A stretch of 64,000 bases of DNA from Stenotrophomonas maltophilia. GTDB taxonomy: Bacteria; Pseudomonadota; Gammaproteobacteria; Xanthomonadales; Xanthomonadaceae. The stretch lies in the NCBI GenBank assembly GCA_002435595.1, contig DJBL01000119.1, positions 4,535 to 68,534 on the forward strand. The letters run 5' to 3'. A program made the position numbers and the translations under genes. This document shows positions 23,964-32,810 of the stretch, piece by piece (position 1 is the first letter of the stretch; every line of letters starts with the position of its first letter). The notes under the pieces are model-generated. The model searched no databases. It was not told the DNA's origin and saw only the letters and a list, made by a program, of their open reading frames with translations.

Positions 23964-24974
23964 ATGAGTTCTTCAACCCTCTTCCTGACCGGAGGAAGTG
24001 GCTACGTGGGCCGCAATCTGATTCGCCGCCTGCGTGCAGACGGCCACCACGTGCGTGCGCTGGTGCGCAGCCCCCAGGCCGCAGCGGTGGTACAAGCACT
24101 GGGCGCCCAGCCGGTGCAAGGCGACCTGCTCGACCCGGCCATCGTCACGGCGATGGAAGGCTGTGCCGCGCTGATCCACGCGGCCGCCGACACCGACCAC
24201 CGCAATGCCTCGCCCAGCCAGTGGCAGACCAACGTGGAAGGCACCCGCAACGTCCTGACTGCTGCCCGTGCTGCGTATGTGCCCGTGGCGATCGTGCTGA
24301 GCAGCGAATCGGCGCTGACCACCGGTGCGTCCCTGCATCAGGCGCGCGAAGACCATCCGTACCCGGCGCGCGCAGCAGGCACCTACGGCGCCAGTAAAGC
24401 TGAAGCCGAACGGGTAGCGCTGGCGCTGTCCACACCACAGTTCGCGGTGAAGGTGCTGCGGCCGCGCTTTGTCTGGGGTCGTGACAACACCACCGCGATG
24501 CCGTACCTGCTGCAGGCCGTACGCAGTGGCCGCTTCGCGTGGATTGATGGCGGGCACTACCTTACCTCGGCCACGCACGTGGACAACGTGGGCGAAGCAG
24601 TCAGCTGCGCCCTGACCCGTGGCGCCGGCGCGCGCATTTACCACATCTGCGATGGCGCACCGGTGCCCTTCCGGCGCCTGATCGCTGCCCAGCTGCAGGC
24701 CTATGGCGTACAACCGCCAGACAAGCAGGTTCCGCGAGCGTTGCTGCGCGTTTTCATTGGATTGGACGATCTGTTCCGCACGCTGCGGCTGCCACTGCGT
24801 GCACCGATGACCCGCCAGGAGTTTGCCTCCTCTGCCGTGGAAGTAACACTGGATGACCGCCGCGCCCGCACCGAGCTGGGCTATCGGCCGGTGGTCACGC
24901 TGGAAGGCGGTATCGCGATGCTGAAGCGCCAAGTGGCCGAGCAAAACCGAGGTTCAACGACCTGCAGGCGGTAA
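23964..24974 (+). CDS. NAD-dependent epimerase/dehydratase family protein
   Basis: 336 residues, extended SDR. TLFLTGGSGYVGRNLIRRL is the Rossmann glycine motif, LIHAAADTDHRN the Asn/Ala loop, YGASKAEAE (about 143) the catalytic Tyr-x-x-x-Lys, and LRPRFVWGRDN the substrate region similar to 3-beta-hydroxysteroid dehydrogenase-like proteins. Substrate unknown. Co-transcribed with the TetR gene; its last 21 bases overlap convergently with the AraC gene end. Confidence 0.88.
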   Translation: MSSSTLFLTGGSGYVGRNLIRRLRADGHHVRALVRSPQAAAVVQALGAQPVQGDLLDPAIVTAMEGCAALIHAAADTDHRNASPSQWQTNVEGTRNVLTAARAAYVPVAIVLSSESALTTGASLHQAREDHPYPARAAGTYGASKAEAERVALALSTPQFAVKVLRPRFVWGRDNTTAMPYLLQAVRSGRFAWIDGGHYLTSATHVDNVGEAVSCALTRGAGARIYHICDGAPVPFRRLIAAQLQAYGVQPPDKQVPRALLRVFIGLDDLFRTLRLPLRAPMTRQEFASSAVEVTLDDRRARTELGYRPVVTLEGGIAMLKRQVAEQNRGSTTCRR

Positions 24975-25925
24975 CGCATCGCGCGGTGCGTGGCCGAACA
25001 GCCGACTGAACTCGCGGCTGAACTGAGACGGGCTCTCGTAGCCCACTGCGAACGCGGTGGCGGAGATGCTGGTGCCGCCACGCTGCAGCAGGCGGCGTGC
25101 CTCGATCAGGCGGAGCTGCTTCTGGTACTGCAGCGGTGACAGACCCGTTGCGGCACGGAAATGTCGATAGAACAGCGCGCTGCCCATGCCTGCGCGGCTG
25201 GCCAGCGCCGCCGCATCGAGTGGTTGCCTGAAGCTGCGTTGCAGGTGGCCAATGGCGCTCGCCATGCGGCGTGCCAAGGCGGAAGGCTGGGCCATCGCCC
25301 GCAGCGCCGGCCCGGCCTCACCCTGCAACAGACGAAACAGCAGCTCATGCTGCAGGCCGGGCCACAGCAGCCGCTGCGCGTCGGACGTGTCGAGGGCCAA
25401 CGCCAGTAGACGCTGCAGACAGTTCAGTACCGGCGAATCCAGGCAGACCACACTGAACGGCGCAGGTCGTGCGACCTCGACCGCAGGTGGGTTGCCCAAC
25501 TGGCCAAGCAACTGCCGCAGGGCGACCGGGTCCAGCTCCACCACCAGCCCCAGGAAAGGCGCGTGGTGGTCGCCGCGGGACACCATCCCGCGAGCGGGAA
25601 CCGGCTGACGGGTAAGCAATGCGCTGCCGGCGCGATACTCCAGTACCGCATCGTCCACCCATACCTGCTTGGCCCCCTGCAGCACCGCTCCCACCGCAGG
25701 GCGGTACAGTGCCGGGGCCGGAACGCGTGTCGACCCGGTACGCGCCAGCCAGGCGCCGGGCAGAAGTTCCAGTAGCGGCGACGCGTCTACGCTCCGTGCG
25801 CACAGCACCGCCTGTGCCTGCAGTGCCAATGCACGCAACGTGGCCTGGTGATCTTCGGTGGCAGGGGAATCGGGCAAGGATCGTACGCAATTGGGCACGT
25901 GCAGGCGGCACCGTGGGCGCAGCAT
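24954..25925 (-). CDS. AraC family regulator with N-terminal cupin-type domain
   Basis: 323 residues from the ATG at 25925, which has GGAG seven bases upstream; the frame extends further but overlaps the divergent SDR gene. The N-terminal part (about 45-190: VGAVLQGAKQVWVDDAVLEY) is the AraC_N ligand domain found in YqhC-like regulators of aldehyde reductases. The C-terminal AraC double HTH is at about 225-315 (LDAAALASRAGMGSALFYRH, FAVGYESPSQFSREF). It is divergent from an SDR gene 31 bases away, its likely target. Confidence 0.9.
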   Translation of the reverse strand: MLRPRCRLHVPNCVRSLPDSPATEDHQATLRALALQAQAVLCARSVDASPLLELLPGAWLARTGSTRVPAPALYRPAVGAVLQGAKQVWVDDAVLEYRAGSALLTRQPVPARGMVSRGDHHAPFLGLVVELDPVALRQLLGQLGNPPAVEVARPAPFSVVCLDSPVLNCLQRLLALALDTSDAQRLLWPGLQHELLFRLLQGEAGPALRAMAQPSALARRMASAIGHLQRSFRQPLDAAALASRAGMGSALFYRHFRAATGLSPLQYQKQLRLIEARRLLQRGGTSISATAFAVGYESPSQFSREFSRLFGHAPRDALPPAGR

Positions 25926-25956
25926 GTCACGCTCCGGTTCACGAGACAAAGCCACG

Positions 25957-26727
25957 ATGAACAACGTACCTACACCGCGCACGATCGCCCTGGTTACCGG
26001 TGGCAGCCGGGGCATTGGCCGCAGCATTGCCCTCCACTTGGCCAGGCAGGGCAGCGACGTGATGATCACCTACCAGCATCAGCAGGTTCAGGCCGCCGAG
26101 ACCCTGCGCCAGATTGAAGCCTGTAGTGTGCGCGCCGCGATGTTGCCGCTGGATCTGGATGCGACTGGATCGCTGGAGACGTTCGCAGCAGCCGTGCGGG
26201 CGCAACTGCAGCGCTGGGATGCATCGCACGTCCACCAGCTGGTGAACAATGCAGGGCTGCACGCACCATCGGCCTTCGGTGAGATACGAGGCGATGACAT
26301 TGACCTGCTGTACCGCGTGCATTTCAAGGCGCCACTGCTGCTGACCCAGTTGCTGGCGCCGCAGCTGGCCGATGGCGGTGCCATCATCAACATCTCCACC
26401 AGCCTGACCCGACACGTGGCTGCGGGAAGCCTGGCGTACGCGGCAATGAAGAGCGCGCTGGAAACGGCGACCCGCTATCTCGCGCTGGAGTTGGGGCCGA
26501 GGCGCATCGCGGTCAACGCCGTCGCCCCTGGCGCCACCGAGACCGATTTCTTCGGTGGCGCCGTGCGCGACGATGCTGCTGTGAACCATTACGTGGCACA
26601 GCACACGGCGATGGGGCGCACGGGTCGACCCGACGACATCGGTATGGCCGTTGCACACCTGCTGGCGGGAAGTCATCACTGGATTACCGGCCAGCGCATC
26701 GAGGCCTCGGGCGGAATGCTCCTGTAG
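25957..26727 (+). CDS. short-chain dehydrogenase/reductase
   Basis: 256 residues, classical SDR. Cofactor loop TGGSRGIGRS near residue 15, LVNNAGLH near 93, catalytic Ser in ISTSLTRH, YAAMKSALE near 160 with Tyr and Lys, and PGATETDFF after it. NADP(H) is likely from the basic loop. Product unknown. It starts 31 bases from the divergent AraC gene, so the two share one promoter region. The palindromic repeat at 26750 lies between its end and the convergent HAD gene. Confidence 0.92.
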   Translation: MNNVPTPRTIALVTGGSRGIGRSIALHLARQGSDVMITYQHQQVQAAETLRQIEACSVRAAMLPLDLDATGSLETFAAAVRAQLQRWDASHVHQLVNNAGLHAPSAFGEIRGDDIDLLYRVHFKAPLLLTQLLAPQLADGGAIINISTSLTRHVAAGSLAYAAMKSALETATRYLALELGPRRIAVNAVAPGATETDFFGGAVRDDAAVNHYVAQHTAMGRTGRPDDIGMAVAHLLAGSHHWITGQRIEASGGMLL

Positions 26728-26749
26728 GCGATGAGGTGACCGGACGATA

Positions 26750-26773
26750 TCCGCTTCTTGCCGGAAGCGGACA
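26750..26773. repeat. palindromic repeat copy 5
   Basis: TCCGCTTCTTGCCGGAAGCG plus GACA; one mismatch in the centre. Located between convergent genes, where it could serve as a two-way transcription stop. Confidence 0.75.
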
Positions 26774-26812
26774 CAGTGCGGGCAGGCCACTTCCCAGGCT
26801 GATGTCCAGCTC

Positions 26813-27535
26813 CTACCGTGGGCCTGGGGGGGCTGGGTTCTTGCTGCTCTCGTTACGCTGATAGCCCTTCAGAATGCCAAAAAGGTCTTCCATGCGATGG
26901 AAGACAACGTGCGCCCCTGCTCTGAGGAGGCTTTCTGACGTACTTCCGTAGACGCCGCCCGCGCTGTAGCCGAACACGACTGCACCCGCCGCGGCGCCGG
27001 CCATCGTCCCGGTCTCGGTGTCCTCTATGACAGCGCAGCGCCCAGGCGATGCCCCCAGTGCCGCCGCCGCCGCGAAGTACACATCGGGATAGGGCTTGTT
27101 GCGAGGCACGCTCTGCCCGCTGAAGACGTTGTTGGCGAATGGCTCGGCAAGTCCAACCTTCTGCAGTTGCAGGGTCACCTTCTGCAGGTCTGCCCCGGAT
27201 GCACAGGCAATCTGGCCGCCCGTGGCGGCGAAGATGGACGCCACGGCGACCTTGGCGCCCTGGACTTCTACCAGGTCACGCTCCAGTAAGACGTTACGGC
27301 GGCGACGGAACTCATCCAGCCATAGCGTGGTGAACGGTCTTCCCGTGTGTGCCTCTATCACGCTCGCCTGCCCAGCGACGGCCTTCCCGATGAAACGCTC
27401 GGCCGCCTGCTCTGGCGTCAGGAGCCAGCCTTGCTCGCTCAGCATCTCCGACAGCACGCAGGCGGTCAGAGGCTCGGAATCAACCAGTACGCCATCGCAG
27501 TCGAACAGCACGGCATCGAATGGAAACGTTGGCAT
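26813..27535 (-). CDS. HAD family phosphatase / phosphoglucomutase-like
   Basis: 240 residues. Motif I FDCDGVLVDSE (nucleophile Asp and acid Asp) at about 11-21, motif II CASGAD, motif III Lys in PRNKPYPD, motif IV VIEDTETG. The cap domain between motifs I and II is alpha-helical, which places it with beta-phosphoglucomutase / sugar-phosphate phosphatases. Cytoplasmic. It is upstream of no obvious partner; the NTF2-like gene before it is 54 bases away on the same strand. Confidence 0.9.
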   Translation of the reverse strand: MPTFPFDAVLFDCDGVLVDSEPLTACVLSEMLSEQGWLLTPEQAAERFIGKAVAGQASVIEAHTGRPFTTLWLDEFRRRRNVLLERDLVEVQGAKVAVASIFAATGGQIACASGADLQKVTLQLQKVGLAEPFANNVFSGQSVPRNKPYPDVYFAAAAALGASPGRCAVIEDTETGTMAGAAAGAVVFGYSAGGVYGSTSESLLRAGAHVVFHRMEDLFGILKGYQRNESSKNPAPPGPR

Positions 27536-27589
27536 GAGTCAGTTCCGCGCCTTACGGGATGCAACCTCACGGCTACGCGAAAGCCAGGA

Positions 27590-27997
27590 TCAGGGGCGAG
27601 TGGCCTCGGCCACGGCAAAGCTGTTCTCAAGCATCAGGAAGTTGGAAATCTCGCCCCCTGCGACGGTCAGCACGATCACAAAAGGCGACTCGATCACTTT
27701 CCCCGTGGCGGCGATGAGCGTAACGAGCTCACCCACGATGACAGCCCGGTCATCGCTGCCCAGAACATCATGCACATCCAGTCGGATGCGCTCCATCAAG
27801 GTGCTTGACTCACGCACGAAGCTCTCCACCGCGCCTCGTCCGGATTTTCGACCAATCCAGGGCAGGGCGGCGCTGTCGCCCGGAATGTGCCATTCCAGGT
27901 CCGCGCTGAACAGCGACGCGATCTCCTCGGGCGCTGCGCCGGAACCCATTTTCTCAAGGAAACGGTGCGCAATTTTCAGATTGTCCTGCATGGTCAT
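27590..27997 (-). CDS. NTF2/SnoaL-like small protein
   Basis: 135 residues. Opening helices (NLKIAHRFLEKMGSGAAPEE) followed by LFSADLEWHIPG and curved-sheet strands match the SnoaL/ketosteroid isomerase-like fold. Such proteins bind or isomerise small hydrophobic molecules; no reaction can be named. It lies 56 bases after an SDR gene on the same strand and 54 before the HAD gene, so SDR - NTF2-like - HAD may be a single leftward operon. Confidence 0.82.
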   Translation of the reverse strand: MTMQDNLKIAHRFLEKMGSGAAPEEIASLFSADLEWHIPGDSAALPWIGRKSGRGAVESFVRESSTLMERIRLDVHDVLGSDDRAVIVGELVTLIAATGKVIESPFVIVLTVAGGEISNFLMLENSFAVAEATRP

Positions 27998-28053
27998 TTC
28001 GTCTATCTCAGTGGGGTGGGAGGGCGAACCGCGGGGTGTCCCGCATTGCCATG

Positions 28054-28836
28054 TCAGATCTGGGTCAGGCCGCCGTCGACCGTCAGCTCCACGCCGGTGA
28101 TGTAGGACGCATCCGGCGACGCCAGGAACGACATGGCCTTCGCAATCTCATCCGGGGTGCCCGCACGCCCTAATGGGGCCTTCTGCTCTATGTCGGCAAG
28201 GTAGGCGTTGATGTCCTGGTCGCTCATGCCCAGCTCGGATTTGTAGGCCGGGGTAACCACAACGCCGGGCGCAACCAGATTCACCCGAATATCCCGACCC
28301 TTCAGCTCGGAGGCCCATGTCCTCACGAACGATCGCAGCGCGGCCTTCGATGCTGCATAGACACCGAACGCGGGTACGCCCTGATTGGCCGCAATAGAAC
28401 CCGTAACGACGATGGCACCGCCAGCGGTCATCAGCGGTAGTGCCTTCTGCACCGTAAACAACGTACCTTTGACATTGATACCGAAGTACTTGTCGAACCC
28501 TGCCTCGGTGATGGAGCCAATAGGGGTGAACTCGCCACCGCCTGCGTTGGCAATGAGAAGGTCCAGCCGACCATGTGCTGTGCGGATGGCATCCATGATG
28601 GCGTCCAGGTCAGCGGCGATGGAGATGTCACCGCGCACTGCAAGTGCACCATGCCCGATATCGGCTGCGGCGCGGTCAAGCTCGTGCTGGCGCCGCCCGC
28701 TGATGACCACCAGCGCTCCCTCGTTCGCAAGGCGCTTGGCGGCGGCCAAGCCGATGCCCGAACTGCCGCCGGTGACCAAAGCGACCTTGCCGGCATGTTT
28801 CGCGGTGTGGACGTTGACCAAATCCTGAATGTGCAT
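28054..28836 (-). CDS. short-chain dehydrogenase/reductase
   Basis: 260 residues, classical SDR. VALVTGGSSGIGLAAAKRLA at about 18-37, LIANAGGGEF near 94, Ser in VTGSIAANQG, YAASKAALRS near 155, and the C-terminal ASYITGVELTVDGGLTQI. It is divergent from a LysR gene with a clear inverted repeat between, so it is most likely LysR-controlled, and it leads a probable operon with the NTF2-like and HAD genes. Confidence 0.93.
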   Translation of the reverse strand: MHIQDLVNVHTAKHAGKVALVTGGSSGIGLAAAKRLANEGALVVISGRRQHELDRAAADIGHGALAVRGDISIAADLDAIMDAIRTAHGRLDLLIANAGGGEFTPIGSITEAGFDKYFGINVKGTLFTVQKALPLMTAGGAIVVTGSIAANQGVPAFGVYAASKAALRSFVRTWASELKGRDIRVNLVAPGVVVTPAYKSELGMSDQDINAYLADIEQKAPLGRAGTPDEIAKAMSFLASPDASYITGVELTVDGGLTQI

Positions 28837-28906
28837 GACGTTGTCTGCTTGGACGGCTGCTGCCGCGATGGTGCAAGTCTATTGGGTCGCATTTGCCAGA
28901 TAAACG

Positions 28907-28932
28907 CGGAAATAATTGATTCTTTATTTCCG
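28907..28932. promoter_or_regulatory. inverted repeat, probable LysR operator
   Basis: Nine-base perfect arms CGGAAATAA (28907-28915) and TTATTTCCG (28924-28932), spacer eight bases, between the divergent SDR and LysR starts. Position and symmetry fit an operator for the LysR protein at 28967. Confidence 0.65.
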
Positions 28933-28966
28933 TGGGTGAATAATTGCACACTACCGGGAGCCCCTG

Positions 28967-29890
28967 ATGGACCACATGCAGGCAATACGCGCCTTCGCTC
29001 GCGTCGTGGAGACGGGCGGCTTCAATCGCGCGGCTGAGTCACTCCAGATGCCCAATGCCACGTTGAGCAAGTCGATCAGCGCACTGGAGAGGCATCTTGG
29101 GGTCAAGCTGCTCGAGCGAAGCACTCGCCGCGTCAGCGTCACCAATGACGGGGCTGCATACTACGAACGCATCCGCCACCTGTTGACGGAGCTGGATGAC
29201 GTGGAGGCCACGCTGGGGCGTGCCCAAGGCAGCCCCAAGGGCCGGTTGCGCGTGGACACTGGCGGCTCGACCGCCAGTGGTGTGCTGATCCCGGCACTGC
29301 CTGAGTTCCGCGCACTGTATCCGGACATACAACTGCACCTGGGCGTTACCGACCGGACGTCGGATGTCATCGGCGAAAACATAGACTGTGCCATCCGCAG
29401 CACATCAGACGACGGTGCATTGATCTCCCGCAGGATCGGGAGTCTTGAATGGACCACCTGCGCTAGTCCGGCGTACATCTCACGCTACGGTGTGCCTGCT
29501 CACCCTGAAGAACTGCTTCAGTCTCGGTTTCCGGTAGTTGGGTACTTTTCCGCGCACAGCGGCAAGGCACCTCCGCTCCATTTTCTCAGCGAAGGAATGC
29601 CGATGGACATCGTCCCCGACTGTGCGGTGATGGTCAATGAAAGCAATGCCCACCTGGCAACGGGATTAGCCGGGCTCGGGCTCATTCATACGCTGGATTT
29701 CATGGTGCGACCGGCAATCGATCGGGGCGAGCTGGTAGCTGTGCTCCAGGAATGGCGGCCTGCGCCGCTGGACGTCTTCATCGCCTATGCACCGAGCCGG
29801 CAGCTCAGCACAAAAGTTCGCGTCTTTGTCGAATGGGTGAGCGAGATCTATGCCCGGCTTGAACGATCAAACCCAGTAGTCAGTCACTGA
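28967..29890 (+). CDS. LysR family transcriptional regulator
   Basis: 307 residues, ribosome site GGGAGCC just upstream. HTH: FARVVETGGFNRAAESLQMP and NATLSKSISALERHLGVKLL. Effector domain from about 90 (KGRLRVDTGGSTASGVLIPA). Belongs to the large group of xanthomonad LysR regulators divergent from reductases; here the partner is the SDR at 28054-28836, with the inverted repeat at 28907-28932 between them. Confidence 0.93.
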   Translation: MDHMQAIRAFARVVETGGFNRAAESLQMPNATLSKSISALERHLGVKLLERSTRRVSVTNDGAAYYERIRHLLTELDDVEATLGRAQGSPKGRLRVDTGGSTASGVLIPALPEFRALYPDIQLHLGVTDRTSDVIGENIDCAIRSTSDDGALISRRIGSLEWTTCASPAYISRYGVPAHPEELLQSRFPVVGYFSAHSGKAPPLHFLSEGMPMDIVPDCAVMVNESNAHLATGLAGLGLIHTLDFMVRPAIDRGELVAVLQEWRPAPLDVFIAYAPSRQLSTKVRVFVEWVSEIYARLERSNPVVSH

Positions 29891-29950
29891 CGCACGCGAG
29901 CGCTGGTCCCCGGCCAGGTGAACGAGAGAGCCGCAGTAAGGTCCTAGGAG

Positions 29951-29973
29951 GTCTGCTCCTGGCAGGAAGCGGA
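29951..29973. repeat. palindromic repeat copy 6 (decayed)
   Basis: GTCTGCTCCTGGCAGGAAGC retains the repeat layout with several substitutions. Lies in the intergenic gap between the LysR and TetR genes. Confidence 0.45.
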
Positions 29974-30105
29974 AGCTGGCGTGTGCATGCAATCCGAGCC
30001 AGATATTGGCCAACCCGGCCGGGCGCTACAGGGTGTAGAAATGTCCGGATTACCTGGCAGGTCGCCTTCGGCAACTGTGCCGCCACGCTGATGTGTACGC
30101 GCTGG

Positions 30106-30134
30106 TTGACAAGGTAGAACGATCGTTCTACCTT
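30106..30134 (+). promoter_or_regulatory. promoter overlapped by a perfect TetR operator
   Basis: TTGACA (30106-30111), 17-base spacer, weak -10 TACCTT (30129-30134). The spacer and -10 are covered by a perfect 24-base palindrome with arms AAGGTAGAACGA / TCGTTCTACCTT (30111-30134), six bases before the TetR start codon. Binding there would shut the promoter, so the regulator is autorepressing and the transcript has a very short leader. Confidence 0.8.
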
Positions 30135-30140
30135 GGCGCC

Positions 30141-30710
30141 ATGGATAAGACAACGACCGACACCCGACTGAAGATCCTGGACACGGCGGAGGCGCTGATT
30201 TACCAGAACGGAATACATGCCACCGGCATGGATCTGCTGGTGAAGACCTCAGGCGTTGCGCGCAAGAGCATTTACCGACACTTTGAAAACAAGGACCAGG
30301 TTGCCGCAGCCGCGTTGAGCGCGCGGGACGTGCGCTGGCTCAACTGGTTCAGGCAGGAATGCGACAAGGCCGGCAGCCCGGAAGCACGCATCCTGGGCAT
30401 GTTCACGGTGCTCAAAGGCTGGTTCACGTCCGAGGGCTATCGCGGCTGTGCCTTCATCAACACGGCAGGTGAGGTCGGCGATTCCCACGACCCGATCCGC
30501 GGGATCGCCAAGCACCACAAGCAGAAGTTGCTTGATTACACGCTGGAGCTCACCGGGCAACTGAACGTCGCGCAGCCGGCCGTTCTGGCGCGGCAGCTGC
30601 TGGTTCTGATGGAAGGCGCCATCACCGTATCGCGCGTGATGGGTGACTACGACGCCGCAGACACCGCAAAGGATGTTGCGCAGTTGTTGTTGAAGCACGC
30701 CACGCGCTAA
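30141..30710 (+). CDS. TetR family transcriptional regulator
   Basis: 189 residues from the ATG at 30141, directly after the palindromic operator; an in-frame ATG further upstream lies in front of the operator and is unlikely. HTH: LIYQNGIHATGMDLLVKTSG then VARKSIYRHFENKDQV at about 20-55. The C-terminal domain with YRGCAFINTAGEVGD near 100 is typical of the NemR-like subgroup, which senses electrophiles through Cys. The DUF1348 gene follows 63 bases downstream and may be controlled by it. Confidence 0.92.
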   Translation: MDKTTTDTRLKILDTAEALIYQNGIHATGMDLLVKTSGVARKSIYRHFENKDQVAAAALSARDVRWLNWFRQECDKAGSPEARILGMFTVLKGWFTSEGYRGCAFINTAGEVGDSHDPIRGIAKHHKQKLLDYTLELTGQLNVAQPAVLARQLLVLMEGAITVSRVMGDYDAADTAKDVAQLLLKHATR

Positions 30711-30773
30711 CGCTGCAGTAACCGAAATCCCGCCGCAGTACCCCGTTCATCCATTTCCATTGGAGGCCCCACC

Positions 30774-31250
30774 GTGTCCGCAGAAGCACCCCGTCCCCCC
30801 CTTCCCCCGTTCACTCTCGAATCGGCGATCCAGAAGGTTCGCTTGGCAGAAGATGGCTGGAATTCCCGCGATGCCGACAAAGTGGCGCTTGCCTATTCGC
30901 TCGACACCCAGTGGCGAAACCGCGCCGAGTTCACCCACGGCCGCGAGGAAGCCCGGCAGTTCCTTGCCCGAAAGTGGAAGAAAGAGCTTGAGTACCGCCT
31001 GATCAAGGAGTTGTGGGCATTCACCGGCAACCGCATCGCCGTGCGCTACGCCTATGAATGGCGCGACGACTCTGGAAACTGGTTCCGCTCCTATGGAAAC
31101 GAGAACTGGGAATTCGGCGCGGATGGCCTGATGGAGCGCCGCTTCTCGTGCATCAACGACATGCCCATCAAGGACAGCGAACGCAAGTTCCACTGGCCAC
31201 TGGGGCGCCGCCCGGATGATCACCCGGGGCTGTCCGACCTGGGCATGTAA
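30774..31250 (+). CDS. DUF1348 (NTF2-like) protein
   Basis: 158 residues starting at GTG (read as Met) with GGAGG upstream. FTLESAIQKVRLAEDGWNSR followed by DADKVALAYSLDTQWRNR, then FLARKWKKELEYRLIKELWA and the IAVRYAYEWRDDSGNWFRSY stretch are the conserved core of DUF1348. The fold is NTF2-like; function unknown. Same strand as the TetR regulator just upstream, ended by a good terminator. Confidence 0.9.
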   Translation: MSAEAPRPPLPPFTLESAIQKVRLAEDGWNSRDADKVALAYSLDTQWRNRAEFTHGREEARQFLARKWKKELEYRLIKELWAFTGNRIAVRYAYEWRDDSGNWFRSYGNENWEFGADGLMERRFSCINDMPIKDSERKFHWPLGRRPDDHPGLSDLGM

Positions 31251-31270
31251 GTTGCGGAGCCAGCGTGAGG

Positions 31271-31304
31271 AAGGCCTGCGGGCGTGACTGCGCCCGCGGG
31301 CTTT
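31271..31304 (+). terminator. Rho-independent terminator after DUF1348 gene
   Basis: Stem GCCTGCGGGCG / CGCCCGCGGGC with flanking AAG..TTT pairing and loop TGACTG, 20 bases after the stop. It separates two convergent genes. Confidence 0.75.
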
Positions 31305-31344
31305 CCATGTCGGTGCGGGGTGCTCCTTCGCTTCAGGGGTCGGG

Positions 31345-31788
31345 CTACGACTGCACTTCAGCGCGGAAGGCGATCTCGATCAGCTGTTCGGGGAAGGCGA
31401 GCGCGGAAACCCCGATGAGGTTGCTGGCCACCTGCGGTACAGTCTGGCCATAGACGGCGGGCCTGACCTTGCCGCTGGCGGCGAACGCGGCCGGCACATC
31501 GATGACGAACAGGGTTTCCTCCACCACATCCGCCAGCGATCCGCCCAGCTCGGCCAACAACACGTTGGCGTTCTCATAGGTGCGCTTCATCTGCGCCTCC
31601 ATGGTGTCGAAGTTGGCAGGCTTTCCGTCAGCCCCAAGCGCGGCCGGCGCTACCAACTGCCCCTCCGGCGTGTGTGAGAGCTGGCCCGACACGAAGATTG
31701 AATTGTTCACGCGCACGGCCTGCACGTAGCCATAAGCCGATTCCCACGGCACGCCGAAGCTGGCCGTCTTGCGATTGGAGGTGCTCAT
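31345..31788 (-). CDS. RidA/YjgF family protein
   Basis: 147 residues from ATG 31788, with AAGGA seven bases upstream; the frame continues upstream but includes a repeat copy. GYVQAVRVNNSIFVSGQLSH, QMKRTYENANVLLAELGGSL, and SNLIGVSALAFPEQLIEIAF match RidA-type Rid proteins, which hydrolyse reactive enamines/imines. The canonical catalytic Arg region is replaced by an Asn-Leu-Ile-Gly variant, so this is one of the less-defined Rid subfamilies rather than archetypal RidA. Monocistronic, flanked by a terminator and the broken LysR gene. Confidence 0.85.
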   Translation of the reverse strand: MSTSNRKTASFGVPWESAYGYVQAVRVNNSIFVSGQLSHTPEGQLVAPAALGADGKPANFDTMEAQMKRTYENANVLLAELGGSLADVVEETLFVIDVPAAFAASGKVRPAVYGQTVPQVASNLIGVSALAFPEQLIEIAFRAEVQS

Positions 31789-31888
31789 TTCGTTGTCCTT
31801 CCCGGGGTAAAGGCGCCAGTCTGCCGGTAGGCTTGGCTGCCCGCCTGCCCCGAATGGGTAATGCAGGAGCCGCTGCATGGGCCGTGGG

Positions 31889-31915
31889 CGTCCGCTCCTG
31901 GCCGGAAGCGGACAT
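31889..31915. repeat. palindromic repeat copy 7
   Basis: GTCCGCTCCTGGCCGGAAGC plus GGACAT; nearly perfect arms. Just upstream of the RidA-type gene, between it and the 3' end of the broken LysR gene. Confidence 0.8.
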
Positions 31916-31967
31916 CTAGTCGGCTTTTGGATTGGCGCGCTCTGCCTCTGTGCAGGGATCGAGACTG

Positions 31968-32798
31968 TCACCAAGTGTTCTCAGCCTGGATCAAACGCAG
32001 GAGTGCTCTCAGCGACTCTGGCAGCTGTCGCCGGCTGGGGTAGTAGAGATGAAATGCTGGTCCCATCGAGGTCCATTCGGGCAGCACCCGTTGAAGACGA
32101 CCCTCGGCTAGCTGCGTGGTGACTCTGTTCTCCAGGCAGTAGGCAATGCCTCCGCCGGTCTCTGCCAGTTCGATGGCCAGAATCGTCTCGTTGAGTATTG
32201 CCGCCCAGTCCACGGAGACCACTTCTGACCGATCACCGGATTCAAGCTCCCAGTGATAGATCTGCTTGTTGCCCATCCGGATACCCAGGCATCGGTGGTT
32301 CGCCAGGTCTGCGGGACTTTCCAGAAGAGCGCTTTCCTTCAGATAGCCTGGGGAGGCGACCATGATCCATCTGAGCTGCTGGCCCAACGGGATGGCCACC
32401 ATGTCCTCCGGTACCAGCCCGCCGTAGCGAATGCCCGCATCAAAACCATCGTTGACGATGTCCACGACCTCGTCCTGCACAACCACTTCCATCTGCACAT
32501 CGGGAAAGGCTTGGATATAGCGCGCCAGGATGGGGGCCAGGATCAGACGCGCGGCGTCGCTGAGGACATTCACCCGCAGCTGGCCGATCGGGCGGTCTCG
32601 GTATCGATTCAAGGTCTCTAGACCCGACTCGATTTCCCCGAACCCTGTGTTGAGGCGTACCAGCAGTTCCTTCCCCGCCGGCGTCAGGGTCACGCTCCTG
32701 TTGGTGCGGTTGAACAGGCGCACACCTTGGCGTGTCTCCAGCCCCCGTATGGCGTGGCTGAGCGCCGAGGGCGAGACATCGAGGTGCGCGGCGGCGCC
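31968..32798 (-). pseudogene. LysR regulator lacking its N-terminal start region
   Basis: From GAAAHLDVSPSALSHAIRGL to the end (PESLRALLRLIQAENTW) this is a normal LysR protein of about 275 residues. Upstream of 32798 the frame stays open but similarity ends: the first 20-25 residues with HTH helix 1 are missing, and the sequence is antisense to an SDR gene. A protein starting at an upstream codon would carry an unrelated N terminus and a damaged DNA-binding domain. Best explained by a deletion joining two divergent genes. Some residual expression cannot be excluded. Confidence 0.7.
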
Positions 32799-32810
32799 GA
32801 GGCTTTTGCT

